From contig JBCCBN010000043.1 in the NCBI GenBank assembly GCA_039034035.1, forward strand, positions 1-19,182: 19,182 nucleotides of DNA, given 5' to 3'. Shown here piece after piece: positions 7,711-13,811 of this stretch (positions are counted from its first letter, which is position 1; every line of letters begins with the position of its first letter). This DNA is from UBA5336 sp039034035 (GTDB taxonomy: Bacteria > Pseudomonadota > Alphaproteobacteria > Caulobacterales > Hyphomonadaceae). The notes under the pieces were generated by a model, which saw nothing but the letters and a program-made list of their open reading frames with translations, searched no databases and was not told the origin of the DNA. The translations under genes were made by a program, and so were the position numbers.

Positions 7711-8343
7711 ATGCGGGGATTGTCGAGCACCGTTCTGTCCATGTCGGCCATGGCCCTATCGAGCCTCACCACCTATCTCACTTTCTTCGACGCTCGCTAC
7801 GCCCTCACCGTCGCCACCGCCGACGTCGCCGTGCGGATGCAGACCAGCGGCGGACGCAATGGCGACGGCGAACGCACCGCCACCTACCAGTACTCCCCCA
7901 CCTTCAACATGGTGCTGTCCAATCGCGGCACGCGCGCCCTGGTGATCACCGAGATCGAACTCCTCAAGAGCCAATCAGCCGACCGCTGCGACGTCGATGA
8001 TGAAAACCTCATGTTTCGCTATTCCAGCGACGGCCTGTTTGACACCACCATTGTCGAGCCCGGCACCGTGCTCCCCAAAGTGCTGGAGTTCGGACTCGAC
8101 CGTATCGAGGCCGAGGCCGGCCCCGGCCAATTGCTGACCCCCCAGCCCGAAACCGCCCTCTACTGCGCCCGCTACACCGTGTTTGACCCTAATGGCCGCC
8201 GCCACGAGCCCGTCGCCCCGGCACTCACCGTCATTCGCGGCTTCGAACAGGACCCCGAACCCCTCGATGAACTCCCCGACGGCACCCTCGAAGTCGACTA
8301 CCCAAAAGGCGCCACCACCCTGGTCAATCGCGGCTTCTTCTAA
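7711..8343 (+). CDS. Hypothetical membrane-anchored protein with a probable beta-sandwich domain
   Basis: The family is not recognised. The 210-residue protein has one N-terminal hydrophobic segment (about residues 4-26). It has no clear signal-peptidase site, so a membrane anchor is likelier than secretion. The rest alternates beta-like stretches (YSPTFNMVLSNRGTRALVITEIELL; VLEFGLDRI; YCARYTVFDPNGRRHEP) that resemble an immunoglobulin-like or NEAT-like beta-sandwich. Two cysteines (in DRCDVDD and YCARY) could form a disulfide if the domain is periplasmic. GAGGG precedes the ATG at good spacing and the upstream membrane gene ends 15 bp away. The two products may act together at the inner membrane. 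Function is unknown. Confidence 0.72.
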   Translation: MRGLSSTVLSMSAMALSSLTTYLTFFDARYALTVATADVAVRMQTSGGRNGDGERTATYQYSPTFNMVLSNRGTRALVITEIELLKSQSADRCDVDDENLMFRYSSDGLFDTTIVEPGTVLPKVLEFGLDRIEAEAGPGQLLTPQPETALYCARYTVFDPNGRRHEPVAPALTVIRGFEQDPEPLDELPDGTLEVDYPKGATTLVNRGFF

Positions 8344-8731
8344 CCCGCGCCTCACCAGCGCCACCCTGCCGACAAACCGCAGGGAACCGGTACTGGCGGG
8401 ACACCCTACCCACCCCACCAGCGCCGCCCTGCGGCTAGACCGCAGGGCCCATCTCCCGCCCCCACCCCGACAAAAACGGCAGCGTTCAACTACAACCAGC
8501 CCAACCCATCTCACCAGCACCCAAAACATAGCGAGCCCCCAAGGCCGGAGCCCCGGCGACACCCATCCCGTTCGCGCGCTCGCTGATAACCACTACATAA
8601 TACGGCCGGGCGCCGCCCCGCGCGCTCGGGGGCGCCGTCACACTCGGCTGGACGCTAGGTTACTTCTCTTGGTGCGGATGGGAAATGCACTCACCCGCAC
8701 GCCGCGCCACATCAAGCCGGCCAACGTCCCC
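8344..8731. other. 388-bp non-coding interval between convergent genes
   Basis: No credible gene is seen. The left part holds two hairpin-forming direct repeats, listed separately. Around 8610-8645 a very GC-rich run contains two GGCGCC palindromes around GCCCC/GGGGC arms. It could fold and end minus-strand transcription from the DUF1150 gene, but no T run follows. The remainder shows nothing recognisable. Confidence 0.5.
8353..8447 (+). repeat. Two 32-bp direct repeats, each forming a hairpin
   Basis: Copies at 8353-8384 and 8416-8447 share CACCAGCGCC.CCCTGC and end in CCGCAGGG. The second folds into a perfect 8-bp stem (8427-8434 with 8440-8447, loop CTAGA). The first keeps a 6-bp stem (8364-8369 with 8379-8384). 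They begin ten bases past the upstream stop codon. No T tract follows, so they look more like REP-type palindromes or 3'-end stabilisers than standard terminators. Confidence 0.65.
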
Positions 8732-8977
8732 TCAATGCAGGCTCGTCGGCTCCAGGCTGTTGGCCCGCGCAGCCGCAAATGCCGCATCCCGGCCCTCAAC
8801 AATCGCAATCCGGTCGCCCTGGGCATTGTGCACCGCAAATAGTGGTTCGCTGGCATCCAGCTCCTCCAGCACATTCGGCGGAAGGATGGTCTCAATCTCG
8901 TCATCCTCGAGCGGGCGGATATACACCATGTTGCCTTGCTCAAACGGATCGGCGGGGCTGTGGGTCTGGATCGTCAT
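8732..8977 (-). CDS. DUF1150 family protein
   Basis: The 81-residue protein reads YIRPLEDDEIETILP near the start and ends GRDAAFAAARANSLEPTSLH. This is the pattern I know for DUF1150, with the nearly invariant RDAA...A...LEP.S.H tail. These small soluble proteins are of unknown function and in many alphaproteobacteria lie beside a small heat-shock protein gene; no such neighbour is present here. The ATG at 8977 follows AAGGAGA by seven bases. The open frame continues upstream to 9244, but that part is GC-rich intergenic sequence with a promoter and has no family resemblance. A sigma-32-like promoter lies about 90 bp upstream, which supports a stress-linked role. Confidence 0.85.
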   Translation of the reverse strand: MTIQTHSPADPFEQGNMVYIRPLEDDEIETILPPNVLEELDASEPLFAVHNAQGDRIAIVEGRDAAFAAARANSLEPTSLH

Positions 8978-9073
8978 GGTCAGTTCTCCTTCTGGTTCAG
9001 ACAGGATCTGAAAGCGCCAGGACTGGAGCCCCGACTGGCGGCAGTTCCGAAATCGCTCCAACGCTTCCAACGG

Positions 9074-9104
9074 AAATGTGGGGCCCGAACCCGGCCCCTT
9101 CAAG
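9074..9104 (-). promoter_or_regulatory. Sigma-32 (RpoH)-type heat-shock promoter for the DUF1150 gene
   Basis: On the minus strand, CTTGAA (plus 9099-9104) is followed after 15 bases by CCCCACATTT (plus 9074-9083). This closely resembles the E. coli groE promoter as remembered (CTTGAA, about 13 bases, CCCCATTTC), and even the spacer begins GGGG. The expected transcript start, near 9068, gives a 90-base leader before the ATG at 8977. It lies just downstream of a strong minus-strand terminator, so the transcript would be independent of the outer-membrane gene. Confidence 0.6.
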
Positions 9105-9160
9105 GTGCCCGAGCTTGCCCACCGCACACCGCCACGATCTGGCACACCCCCCGATTGTCC

Positions 9161-9185
9161 GAAAAAGCGCCTGTAAATCAGGCGC
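9161..9185 (-). terminator. Intrinsic terminator downstream of the outer-membrane protein gene
   Basis: On the minus strand a perfect 7-bp stem (plus arms 9167-9173 and 9179-9185, loop of 5) is followed by a run of five Ts (plus A run 9162-9166). It ends transcription from the beta-barrel gene, or from a small RNA in 9186-9296, about 110 bases past that gene's stop. Confidence 0.85.
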
Positions 9186-9211
9186 CCGCACACCCGAATG
9201 CACAACAATCG

Positions 9212-9268
9212 GCCGCTCCCCACCGTCAGGCCCGCACCAAACAAATCAGTGCGGGCCTGGAGAGCGGC
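9212..9268 (-). other. Long inverted repeat in the 3' region of the outer-membrane gene
   Basis: A perfect 11-bp stem (9227-9237 with 9249-9259, loop of 11) is enclosed by a second 7-bp pairing (9212-9218 with 9262-9268). No T run follows, so it is not a standard terminator alone. With the true terminator 27 bases further on, it forms a compact structured 3' untranslated region or a short stand-alone RNA. Confidence 0.6.
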
Positions 9269-9296
9269 GCCCGGGTCCGCTCAACACACCATCGGT

Positions 9297-10067
9297 CTAG
9301 CCAAACGTGTATCGCAGCCCAACGGCGAACACGTTCGCCTCATTCTCGATATCCAGCGTGCCGGGGAACAGCGCATTTGACACTTCGATATCCTCGCTCG
9401 CCCGGTAGGCATATTCGCCATAGGCCTCGATCGCCTCGGTCAGCGCATAGCTCGCACCGACCTTCACCTGGTACGCAAACGCCGTCTCGCCATCATCAAT
9501 GATGCCCACGCCGGAAGGGGCATACTCCACATCCACATCCGCAAAACCGATCCCGGCGCCGAGATACGGGCTGAGCGGGCCGTCCCGGTTGAAATCATAA
9601 TAGACGTTCGCGAACACCGCCGTGCTGCTGATTTCGCCACGGCCATCGGATACGAGTTCACCAACCGTCACGCCCAGCGGGTCCGCTGACCCGGCCAGCG
9701 CCGCCGCGTCCACGCCATCTATACTGCCACCGCCCAGCGTGACACCGACATGGGTGTCCACATCGGACTGCAGGTAAGCGATCTCGATGCCAGACCGCAG
9801 GCCATTGGCATACTTCAGCCCAGCTTCCGCAGCCAGGGCCAGGCCGCCATCAAACTCGGTCGTCCAGCCATAGTCCGTCCCTTCGGCCACATCCAAAGTG
9901 CTACCATCTCCGAGATTTCCCGTCGTGAAAGCGCCGGTCTGGCCGGAATTGTCACTGTCATTCTGCTGGCTGAAGCCGACCGACCCGCCGACATACCATT
10001 GCTGGGCGCTCGCAGCGCCAACGACCGAAACGGCCAGTCCGAGCGCCGCTATGGATTTCCAGATCAT
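9297..10067 (-). CDS. Outer-membrane beta-barrel protein (porin-family / opacity-like)
   Basis: The 256-residue precursor has a clear Sec signal peptide, MIWKSIAALGLAVSVVGAASA, with likely cleavage after ASA before QQWYVGG. The mature part starts WYVGGSVGFS. It alternates amphipathic strands rich in Gly and aromatic residues (LALAAEAGLKYANGLRSGIE; FANVYYDFNRDGPLSPYLGAGIGFA; YQVKVGASYALTEAIEAYGEYAYR) and ends VFAVGLRYTFG. This is the layout of the eight-stranded OmpW/Omp25-like barrels, which support envelope integrity or small-molecule passage. The chain ends in Phe-Gly rather than a terminal aromatic. The ATG at 10067 follows GAGGAAG by six bases; a longer frame from 10121 would spoil the signal peptide. 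The ligand is unknown. Confidence 0.88.
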   Translation of the reverse strand: MIWKSIAALGLAVSVVGAASAQQWYVGGSVGFSQQNDSDNSGQTGAFTTGNLGDGSTLDVAEGTDYGWTTEFDGGLALAAEAGLKYANGLRSGIEIAYLQSDVDTHVGVTLGGGSIDGVDAAALAGSADPLGVTVGELVSDGRGEISSTAVFANVYYDFNRDGPLSPYLGAGIGFADVDVEYAPSGVGIIDDGETAFAYQVKVGASYALTEAIEAYGEYAYRASEDIEVSNALFPGTLDIENEANVFAVGLRYTFG

Positions 10068-10151
10068 CAGTGTCTTCCTCTCTTGTCTGTCTGGGCGAAC
10101 GGACAGCCTGCGAGGCCCCATGCCTCACCAGCTCCGTGTCACCCGAATTTC

Positions 10152-10179
10152 GATATACTTTTTTCTATTTGGAATACAA
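10152..10179 (-). promoter_or_regulatory. Probable sigma-70 promoter for the outer-membrane gene
   Basis: In an AT-rich patch unlike its surroundings, the minus strand shows TTGTAT (plus 10174-10179), a 16-base spacer, and TATATC (plus 10152-10157). The expected start near 10145 gives a leader of about 80 bases. No other strong promoter pair is seen in this 281-bp divergent region. Confidence 0.5.
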
Positions 10180-10334
10180 TATTAAATGAAGTTCACCCTC
10201 TCGCGGGAAACCAACACCGTCTGCGTGGCCCGCGGGGTGCCAGGGGTTGACGAAGGATGAGGCCAGCGCGAAGTCTCGCCCCGATCCACGCTGGGTGAGT
10301 CGGCAATACGCGCGGGCCCGGACGTGCAGTTTCC

Positions 10335-10345
10335 AAAGGAGGTGA
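10335..10345 (+). promoter_or_regulatory. Near-perfect Shine-Dalgarno of the UDP-glucose dehydrogenase gene
   Basis: AAAGGAGGTGA is complementary to almost the entire anti-Shine-Dalgarno tail of 16S rRNA, three bases before the ATG at 10349. It is by far the strongest ribosome-binding site in the window and fixes the start codon. Confidence 0.8.
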
Positions 10346-10348
10346 CCC

Positions 10349-11653
10349 ATGCGTGTCACGATGATTGGTACCGGTTATGTCGGCCTCGTGTCCGGCGCCT
10401 GTTTCGCAGATTTCGGCCATGTGGTGACCTGCGTCGACAAGGACGCCTCCAAGATCGAGCGGCTGAACAAGGGCGAAATCCCGATCTTCGAACCCGGCCT
10501 CGACACGCTGGTCGAACAGAACGTCAAGGAAGAACGCCTGTTCTTCACCACCGACGCCGCCGAAGCGGTGCGCAATTCCGACGCGGTGTTCATCGCCGTC
10601 GGAACCCCCTCCCGCCGCGGCGACGGCCATGCCGATCTCACCTATGTCTATGCCGCAGCCGAAGAGATCGCCGGCCTCATCGACGGGTTCACCGTCATAG
10701 TCACCAAGTCCACCGTCCCGGTCGGCACCGGCGACGAGGTCGAGGCGATCATCCGCAAGACCCGCCCCGACGCAGACTTCGCCGTTGTGTCAAATCCCGA
10801 ATTCCTCCGCGAAGGCGCCGCCATCAAGGATTTCCAGATCCCTGACCGCGTCGTCGTCGGCACCGATGATGAGCGCGCCCGCGAGCAGATGCGCGAGCTT
10901 TACCGCCCGCTCTTCCTCAACGAAACGCCGATCCTGTTCACCTCGCGGCGCACCTCGGAACTGATCAAATACGCCGCGAACGCCTTCCTCGCCGTGAAGA
11001 TCACCTTCATCAACGAAATGGCCGACCTGTGCGAAAAGGTCGGCGCTAATGTGCAGGAAGTTTCTCGCGGCATTGGCCTTGATGGCCGCATTGGCCGGAA
11101 ATTCCTCAATGCCGGCCCGGGCTATGGCGGCTCCTGCTTTCCGAAAGACACCCTGGCCCTGACCAAGACCGCCCATGATTATGGCAGCCCTGTCCGGATC
11201 GTCGACACCGTGATCGACGTCAACAATCGCCGCAAGAAGGCCATGGCCGACAAGGTGATCGACGCCATGGGCGGCGACGTGTCGGGCAAGACCATCGCTG
11301 TTCTCGGCCTCGCCTTCAAACCCAATACCGATGATATGTGCGACGCCCCCAGCCTCGACATCGTGCCCGCCCTGATCGCTGCCGGCGCCCAGGTGAAGGC
11401 CTATGATCCCGAAGCCATGGAAGAATCCGCAAAGCTGATGGACGGCCCGAAATACTGCGACGGGCCCTGGCATGCCATCGAAGGGGCCGACGCCGTGGTC
11501 CTGATCACCGAATGGCACCAGTTCCGCGCCCTCGACATGCGCCGGGTGAAGGAAGAGATGAGCGGCAATGTCGTGGTCGACCTCCGCAACATCTACGATC
11601 CGGCAGACATGGAAAAGCGTGGCCTCGCCTATACCAGTATCGGCCGGCCCTGA
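10349..11653 (+). CDS. ugd: UDP-glucose 6-dehydrogenase
   Basis: The 434-residue protein starts MRVTMIGTGYVGLVSGACFADFG, the NAD-binding Rossmann motif. It then shows VFIAVGTP, VTKSTVPVGTGDEV, SNPEFLREGAAIKDF, the central helix ELIKYAANAFLAVKITFINE, GPGYGGSCFPKDT with catalytic Cys263, and GLAFKPNTDDMCDAPS. It performs the two-step NAD+-dependent oxidation of UDP-glucose to UDP-glucuronate, a precursor of exopolysaccharides, capsule or lipid A sugars. The related GDP-mannose dehydrogenases share these motifs, but VVVGTDD, DLRNIYDP and the general pattern favour UDP-glucose. No polysaccharide cluster surrounds it, except the DegT aminotransferase about 7.5 kb away. It has its own strong ribosome-binding site. 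Confidence 0.93.
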   Translation: MRVTMIGTGYVGLVSGACFADFGHVVTCVDKDASKIERLNKGEIPIFEPGLDTLVEQNVKEERLFFTTDAAEAVRNSDAVFIAVGTPSRRGDGHADLTYVYAAAEEIAGLIDGFTVIVTKSTVPVGTGDEVEAIIRKTRPDADFAVVSNPEFLREGAAIKDFQIPDRVVVGTDDERAREQMRELYRPLFLNETPILFTSRRTSELIKYAANAFLAVKITFINEMADLCEKVGANVQEVSRGIGLDGRIGRKFLNAGPGYGGSCFPKDTLALTKTAHDYGSPVRIVDTVIDVNNRRKKAMADKVIDAMGGDVSGKTIAVLGLAFKPNTDDMCDAPSLDIVPALIAAGAQVKAYDPEAMEESAKLMDGPKYCDGPWHAIEGADAVVLITEWHQFRALDMRRVKEEMSGNVVVDLRNIYDPADMEKRGLAYTSIGRP

Positions 11654-11718
11654 GCAGGTGGTCGCCGGCCCGGCCCCCGGGCGCCTCGGACCGCAAAGCC
11701 CCTCACTCCCAAATCGGC

Positions 11719-11755
11719 AAAGAAAACCAGGGATCCGAAACGGTCGGACCCCTGG
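11719..11755 (-). terminator. Intrinsic terminator of a minus-strand transcript
   Basis: A 12-position stem with one mismatch (plus arms 11727-11738 and 11744-11755, five-base loop) is followed on the minus strand by TTTTCTTT. An outer 8-bp pairing (11704-11711 with 11756-11763) adds to it. There is no minus-strand gene upstream for more than 1 kb, so it must serve a small RNA or end antisense transcription into ugd. Confidence 0.7.
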
Positions 11756-11850
11756 TGGGAGTGTATGGAGGGAGGTACTGAAACGGTGCCCGGCGAGCCA
11801 AAAAACACCCAAAGCGAGAATTCATCCCGCAACCGGGATGTTCTTGCTCC
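11719..11850 (-). ncRNA. Candidate trans-acting small RNA with an anti-Shine-Dalgarno motif
   Basis: Read on the minus strand, the segment has three elements in order. First is a perfect 7-bp hairpin with a four-base loop (plus 11823-11840). Second is a GGTG/CACC-closed stem (about 11785-11811). Third is an unpaired CCTCCCTCC (plus 11767-11775) able to pair with ribosome-binding sites. It closes with a strong terminator. This architecture resembles the alpha-r/suhB and CcsR-like small RNAs of alphaproteobacteria, which carry CCUCCUCCC loops. The 5' end is a guess; a weak TTGGTA box lies near 11880. No protein reading frame explains it. Confidence 0.4.
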
Positions 11851-12063
11851 GTTATTCTCCTAATTAGAGAAAAAGAGTTACCAAGAGGTGAATCCGCCTC
11901 AGCTTTGTCCCGTCTCACCGGATGCGAGGGATCCCGCACCGTCCCACCCCAAACGGCCGACCGCGCCACCCAGGCCACCTGCCCCAAAAGGCGCGCCCCT
12001 CGACGGGCCGGCTTTCTCAAATAGGATGGGAGCGACACGCCCATCACACGGACCCTGACCCCC

Positions 12064-12849
12064 ATGTATGACTACACCGCCCTCAGCCGCTCGATCGCTG
12101 GACGCACCGCCATCATCACAGGTGCCGCGAGCGGCATGGGCCGCGCCACCGCCCACCTCTTCGCCCGTGAAGGCGCCAATGTCGCGGTCACCGACCGCAA
12201 CAAGCCCGGCTGTGACGCCGTGGTGGACGATCTCAAGGCCGCCGGCATCACCCATGCCCGCGCCTGGGCCCTTGATGTTGACGACCCCGATGCCTTCGGC
12301 GCCGTCATCCCCGACATCGCCTCCCATTTTGGCGGCATCGATATCATCGTGAACAATGCCGGCTTTGCGAAATTCGCCCCCATCGATGACGAGCCCGCCT
12401 ATGAGGAAAGCTGGACGAAAAGCCTCTCGGTCATGCTGTCCTCCCACCAGCGGATCGTCCGCGCCGCCCTGCCCTGGCTGCGCCAGTCCGACGCCGCCCG
12501 CATCGTCAACGTCGCCTCCACCGAAGGGCTCGGCGCCACCCCCGGTAACAGCCCCTATGTCGCGGCCAAGCATGGCGTCATCGGCATCACCCGCGGCCTC
12601 GCCGTTGACCTCGGCAAGGAAGGCATCACCGTCAATTGCATCTGCCCCGGCCCGATCCGCACCTCGATCAATGCCGAAATCCCCGAAGACCAGAAAACCA
12701 TCTTCGCCAAGCGCCGCACCGCCCTCAAACGCTATGGCGACCCCGAAGAGGTCGCCCACATCACCCTCGCCTGCGTGCTCCCATCGGCCAGCTACCTCAC
12801 CGGCGCCGTCATCCCCGTCGATGGCGGCCTCACCATCCGCAACGCATGA
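12064..12849 (+). CDS. SDR-family oxidoreductase
   Basis: The 261-residue protein has the full classical SDR set: cofactor motif TGAASGMG (residues 19-26), acidic VTDRN after beta-2, NNAG, catalytic Ser152 (NVASTEG), Tyr165 and Lys169 (SPYVAAKHG), CPGPIRTSI, and C-terminal GAVIPVDGGLTI. The Asp in TDRN suggests NAD+ preference. It is a soluble NAD(P)-dependent alcohol, sterol or 3-oxoacyl-type dehydrogenase; the substrate cannot be read from the sequence. The convergent neighbour is a crotonase, a pairing common in acyl-CoA or terpenoid catabolism, but the two are not co-transcribed. The ATG lacks a good Shine-Dalgarno nearby; no other start gives the normal N-terminus. Confidence 0.9.
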   Translation: MYDYTALSRSIAGRTAIITGAASGMGRATAHLFAREGANVAVTDRNKPGCDAVVDDLKAAGITHARAWALDVDDPDAFGAVIPDIASHFGGIDIIVNNAGFAKFAPIDDEPAYEESWTKSLSVMLSSHQRIVRAALPWLRQSDAARIVNVASTEGLGATPGNSPYVAAKHGVIGITRGLAVDLGKEGITVNCICPGPIRTSINAEIPEDQKTIFAKRRTALKRYGDPEEVAHITLACVLPSASYLTGAVIPVDGGLTIRNA

Positions 12850-12927
12850 TCGGTCAACGATCGCGCCCCCAGCCCGCCTCGATCCTTGACGCCTCAATCA
12901 CCGATCGGCCGTCCCCCTCACGCCCGC

Positions 12928-13746
12928 TCAGATATCCTCGAAATTGCCCACGCGCTTCTGCATCCCGGCCATGATCGCCTCGATCTGGTTCGGCGAGCCG
13001 ATCAGCCCGTCCTGGTGCTCGGACTCCGCCAGCATCGCTTCGGCCTCGCTCCGGTCCGGCAGGCTGTTGTAGAGCGCCTTGGCGCCCTGTACCGCATCGG
13101 GGCTCTTGGTCGCGATCTCCCGCGCGAGCGCCAGCGCATCCTCCAGCGGCGTCTCGCTTACATGGGTGGCAAAACCATACGCCCCCGCTTCCGTCCCCGA
13201 AAAGATCCGCCCCGTATACGTAAGCTCTCGGATGATATCGTCGCGCACGAAATGACGCATGAACACCGTCGACGACATGTCCGGTACCAACCCCCATTTC
13301 ACTTCCAGAATCGAGAGCTTGGTCTCGGGATGCACAATCCGGATGTCAGAGCCCAGCAGCACCTGCAGCCCCCCGCCTAGCGCCACGCCATGGGCCGCAG
13401 AGATCACCGGCACCCGCAACTGCCGCCAGCCCCACACCGCCTGCTGGGCGCGATTGGCGATACCATGGGTCCGCTCCGCCAGCCGGCTCCGCCCGCCCGG
13501 GCGCCCGCCATCGCCGGACCCGCCTTCCGCCATCTTGCCGAAATTGCCCATGTCGAGGCCTGCACAAAAGGCTCGCCCCTCGCCCGACATCACGACACAC
13601 CGTACCCGCCGGTCCGCCTCAAGCTGCTTCGGCGTCTCCACTAGCGCTTCGAACATCGCCTCATCCAGCGCGTTCATCTTGTCCGGCCGGTTGAGGCGCA
13701 CATCGGCCACCCCATCCGTAACATCCACCGTGATCCGCTCGCCCAT
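12928..13746 (-). CDS. Crotonase-family enoyl-CoA hydratase/isomerase
   Basis: The 272-residue protein has the crotonase landmarks: LNRPDKMNALD, the CoA and oxyanion loop GEGRAFCAGLDM, the second oxyanion glycines HGVALGGGL, and SDIRIV. The residue equal to Glu144 of rat enoyl-CoA hydratase is Gln128, while Glu148 matches Glu164 and Asp156 lies eight residues later. That Glu/Asp pair resembles delta3,5-delta2,4-dienoyl-CoA isomerase, so isomerase activity is more likely than simple hydration. The loop near 75-90 (GGSGDGGRPGG) is Gly-rich. The ATG at 13746 has GGAGGAA before it; an upstream in-frame start at 13800 is rejected. It lies downstream of folC with 65 bp between, so it may be the last gene of that transcript. 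Confidence 0.9.
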   Translation of the reverse strand: MGERITVDVTDGVADVRLNRPDKMNALDEAMFEALVETPKQLEADRRVRCVVMSGEGRAFCAGLDMGNFGKMAEGGSGDGGRPGGRSRLAERTHGIANRAQQAVWGWRQLRVPVISAAHGVALGGGLQVLLGSDIRIVHPETKLSILEVKWGLVPDMSSTVFMRHFVRDDIIRELTYTGRIFSGTEAGAYGFATHVSETPLEDALALAREIATKSPDAVQGAKALYNSLPDRSEAEAMLAESEHQDGLIGSPNQIEAIMAGMQKRVGNFEDI

Positions 13747-13811
13747 GGCCGTTCCTCCACTACCGTTTGCGCAGCAGACTATCCCATTCCCCAACGGCAA
13801 GCCCAGCGAAT

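Larger units (their letters stand above)
11654..12063. other. 410-bp non-coding interval with several RNA-like hairpins
   Basis: No convincing gene is present. The left 190 bases hold a multi-hairpin segment and a minus-strand terminator, described separately. On the plus strand the 7-bp stem with a four-base loop at 11823-11840, followed by TTCTT, is a weak possible end for the ugd transcript. From 11890 to 12063 the sequence is GC-rich, with nothing I can identify beyond the leader of the next dehydrogenase, whose ATG lacks a clear Shine-Dalgarno. Confidence 0.5.

Noticed and set aside
8978..9244. Upstream extension of the DUF1150 frame by 89 codons
   Set aside because: The extension has no resemblance to the family and contains a heat-shock-like promoter and a terminator. 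The internal ATG has a good Shine-Dalgarno.
10247..10252. TTGACG as a -35 box for ugd
   Set aside because: No acceptable -10 box is found 16-19 bases downstream.
11786..11863. Short plus-strand frame (25 codons from GTG) preceded by GGAGGGAGG
   Set aside because: The spacing from the Shine-Dalgarno is long and the frame overlaps the hairpins. The purine-rich run is better explained as the complement of the anti-Shine-Dalgarno loop of the candidate small RNA.
11703..12065. Minus-strand open frame across the ugd downstream interval
   Set aside because: The translation is low-complexity with no motif, and it passes through a terminator and hairpins.
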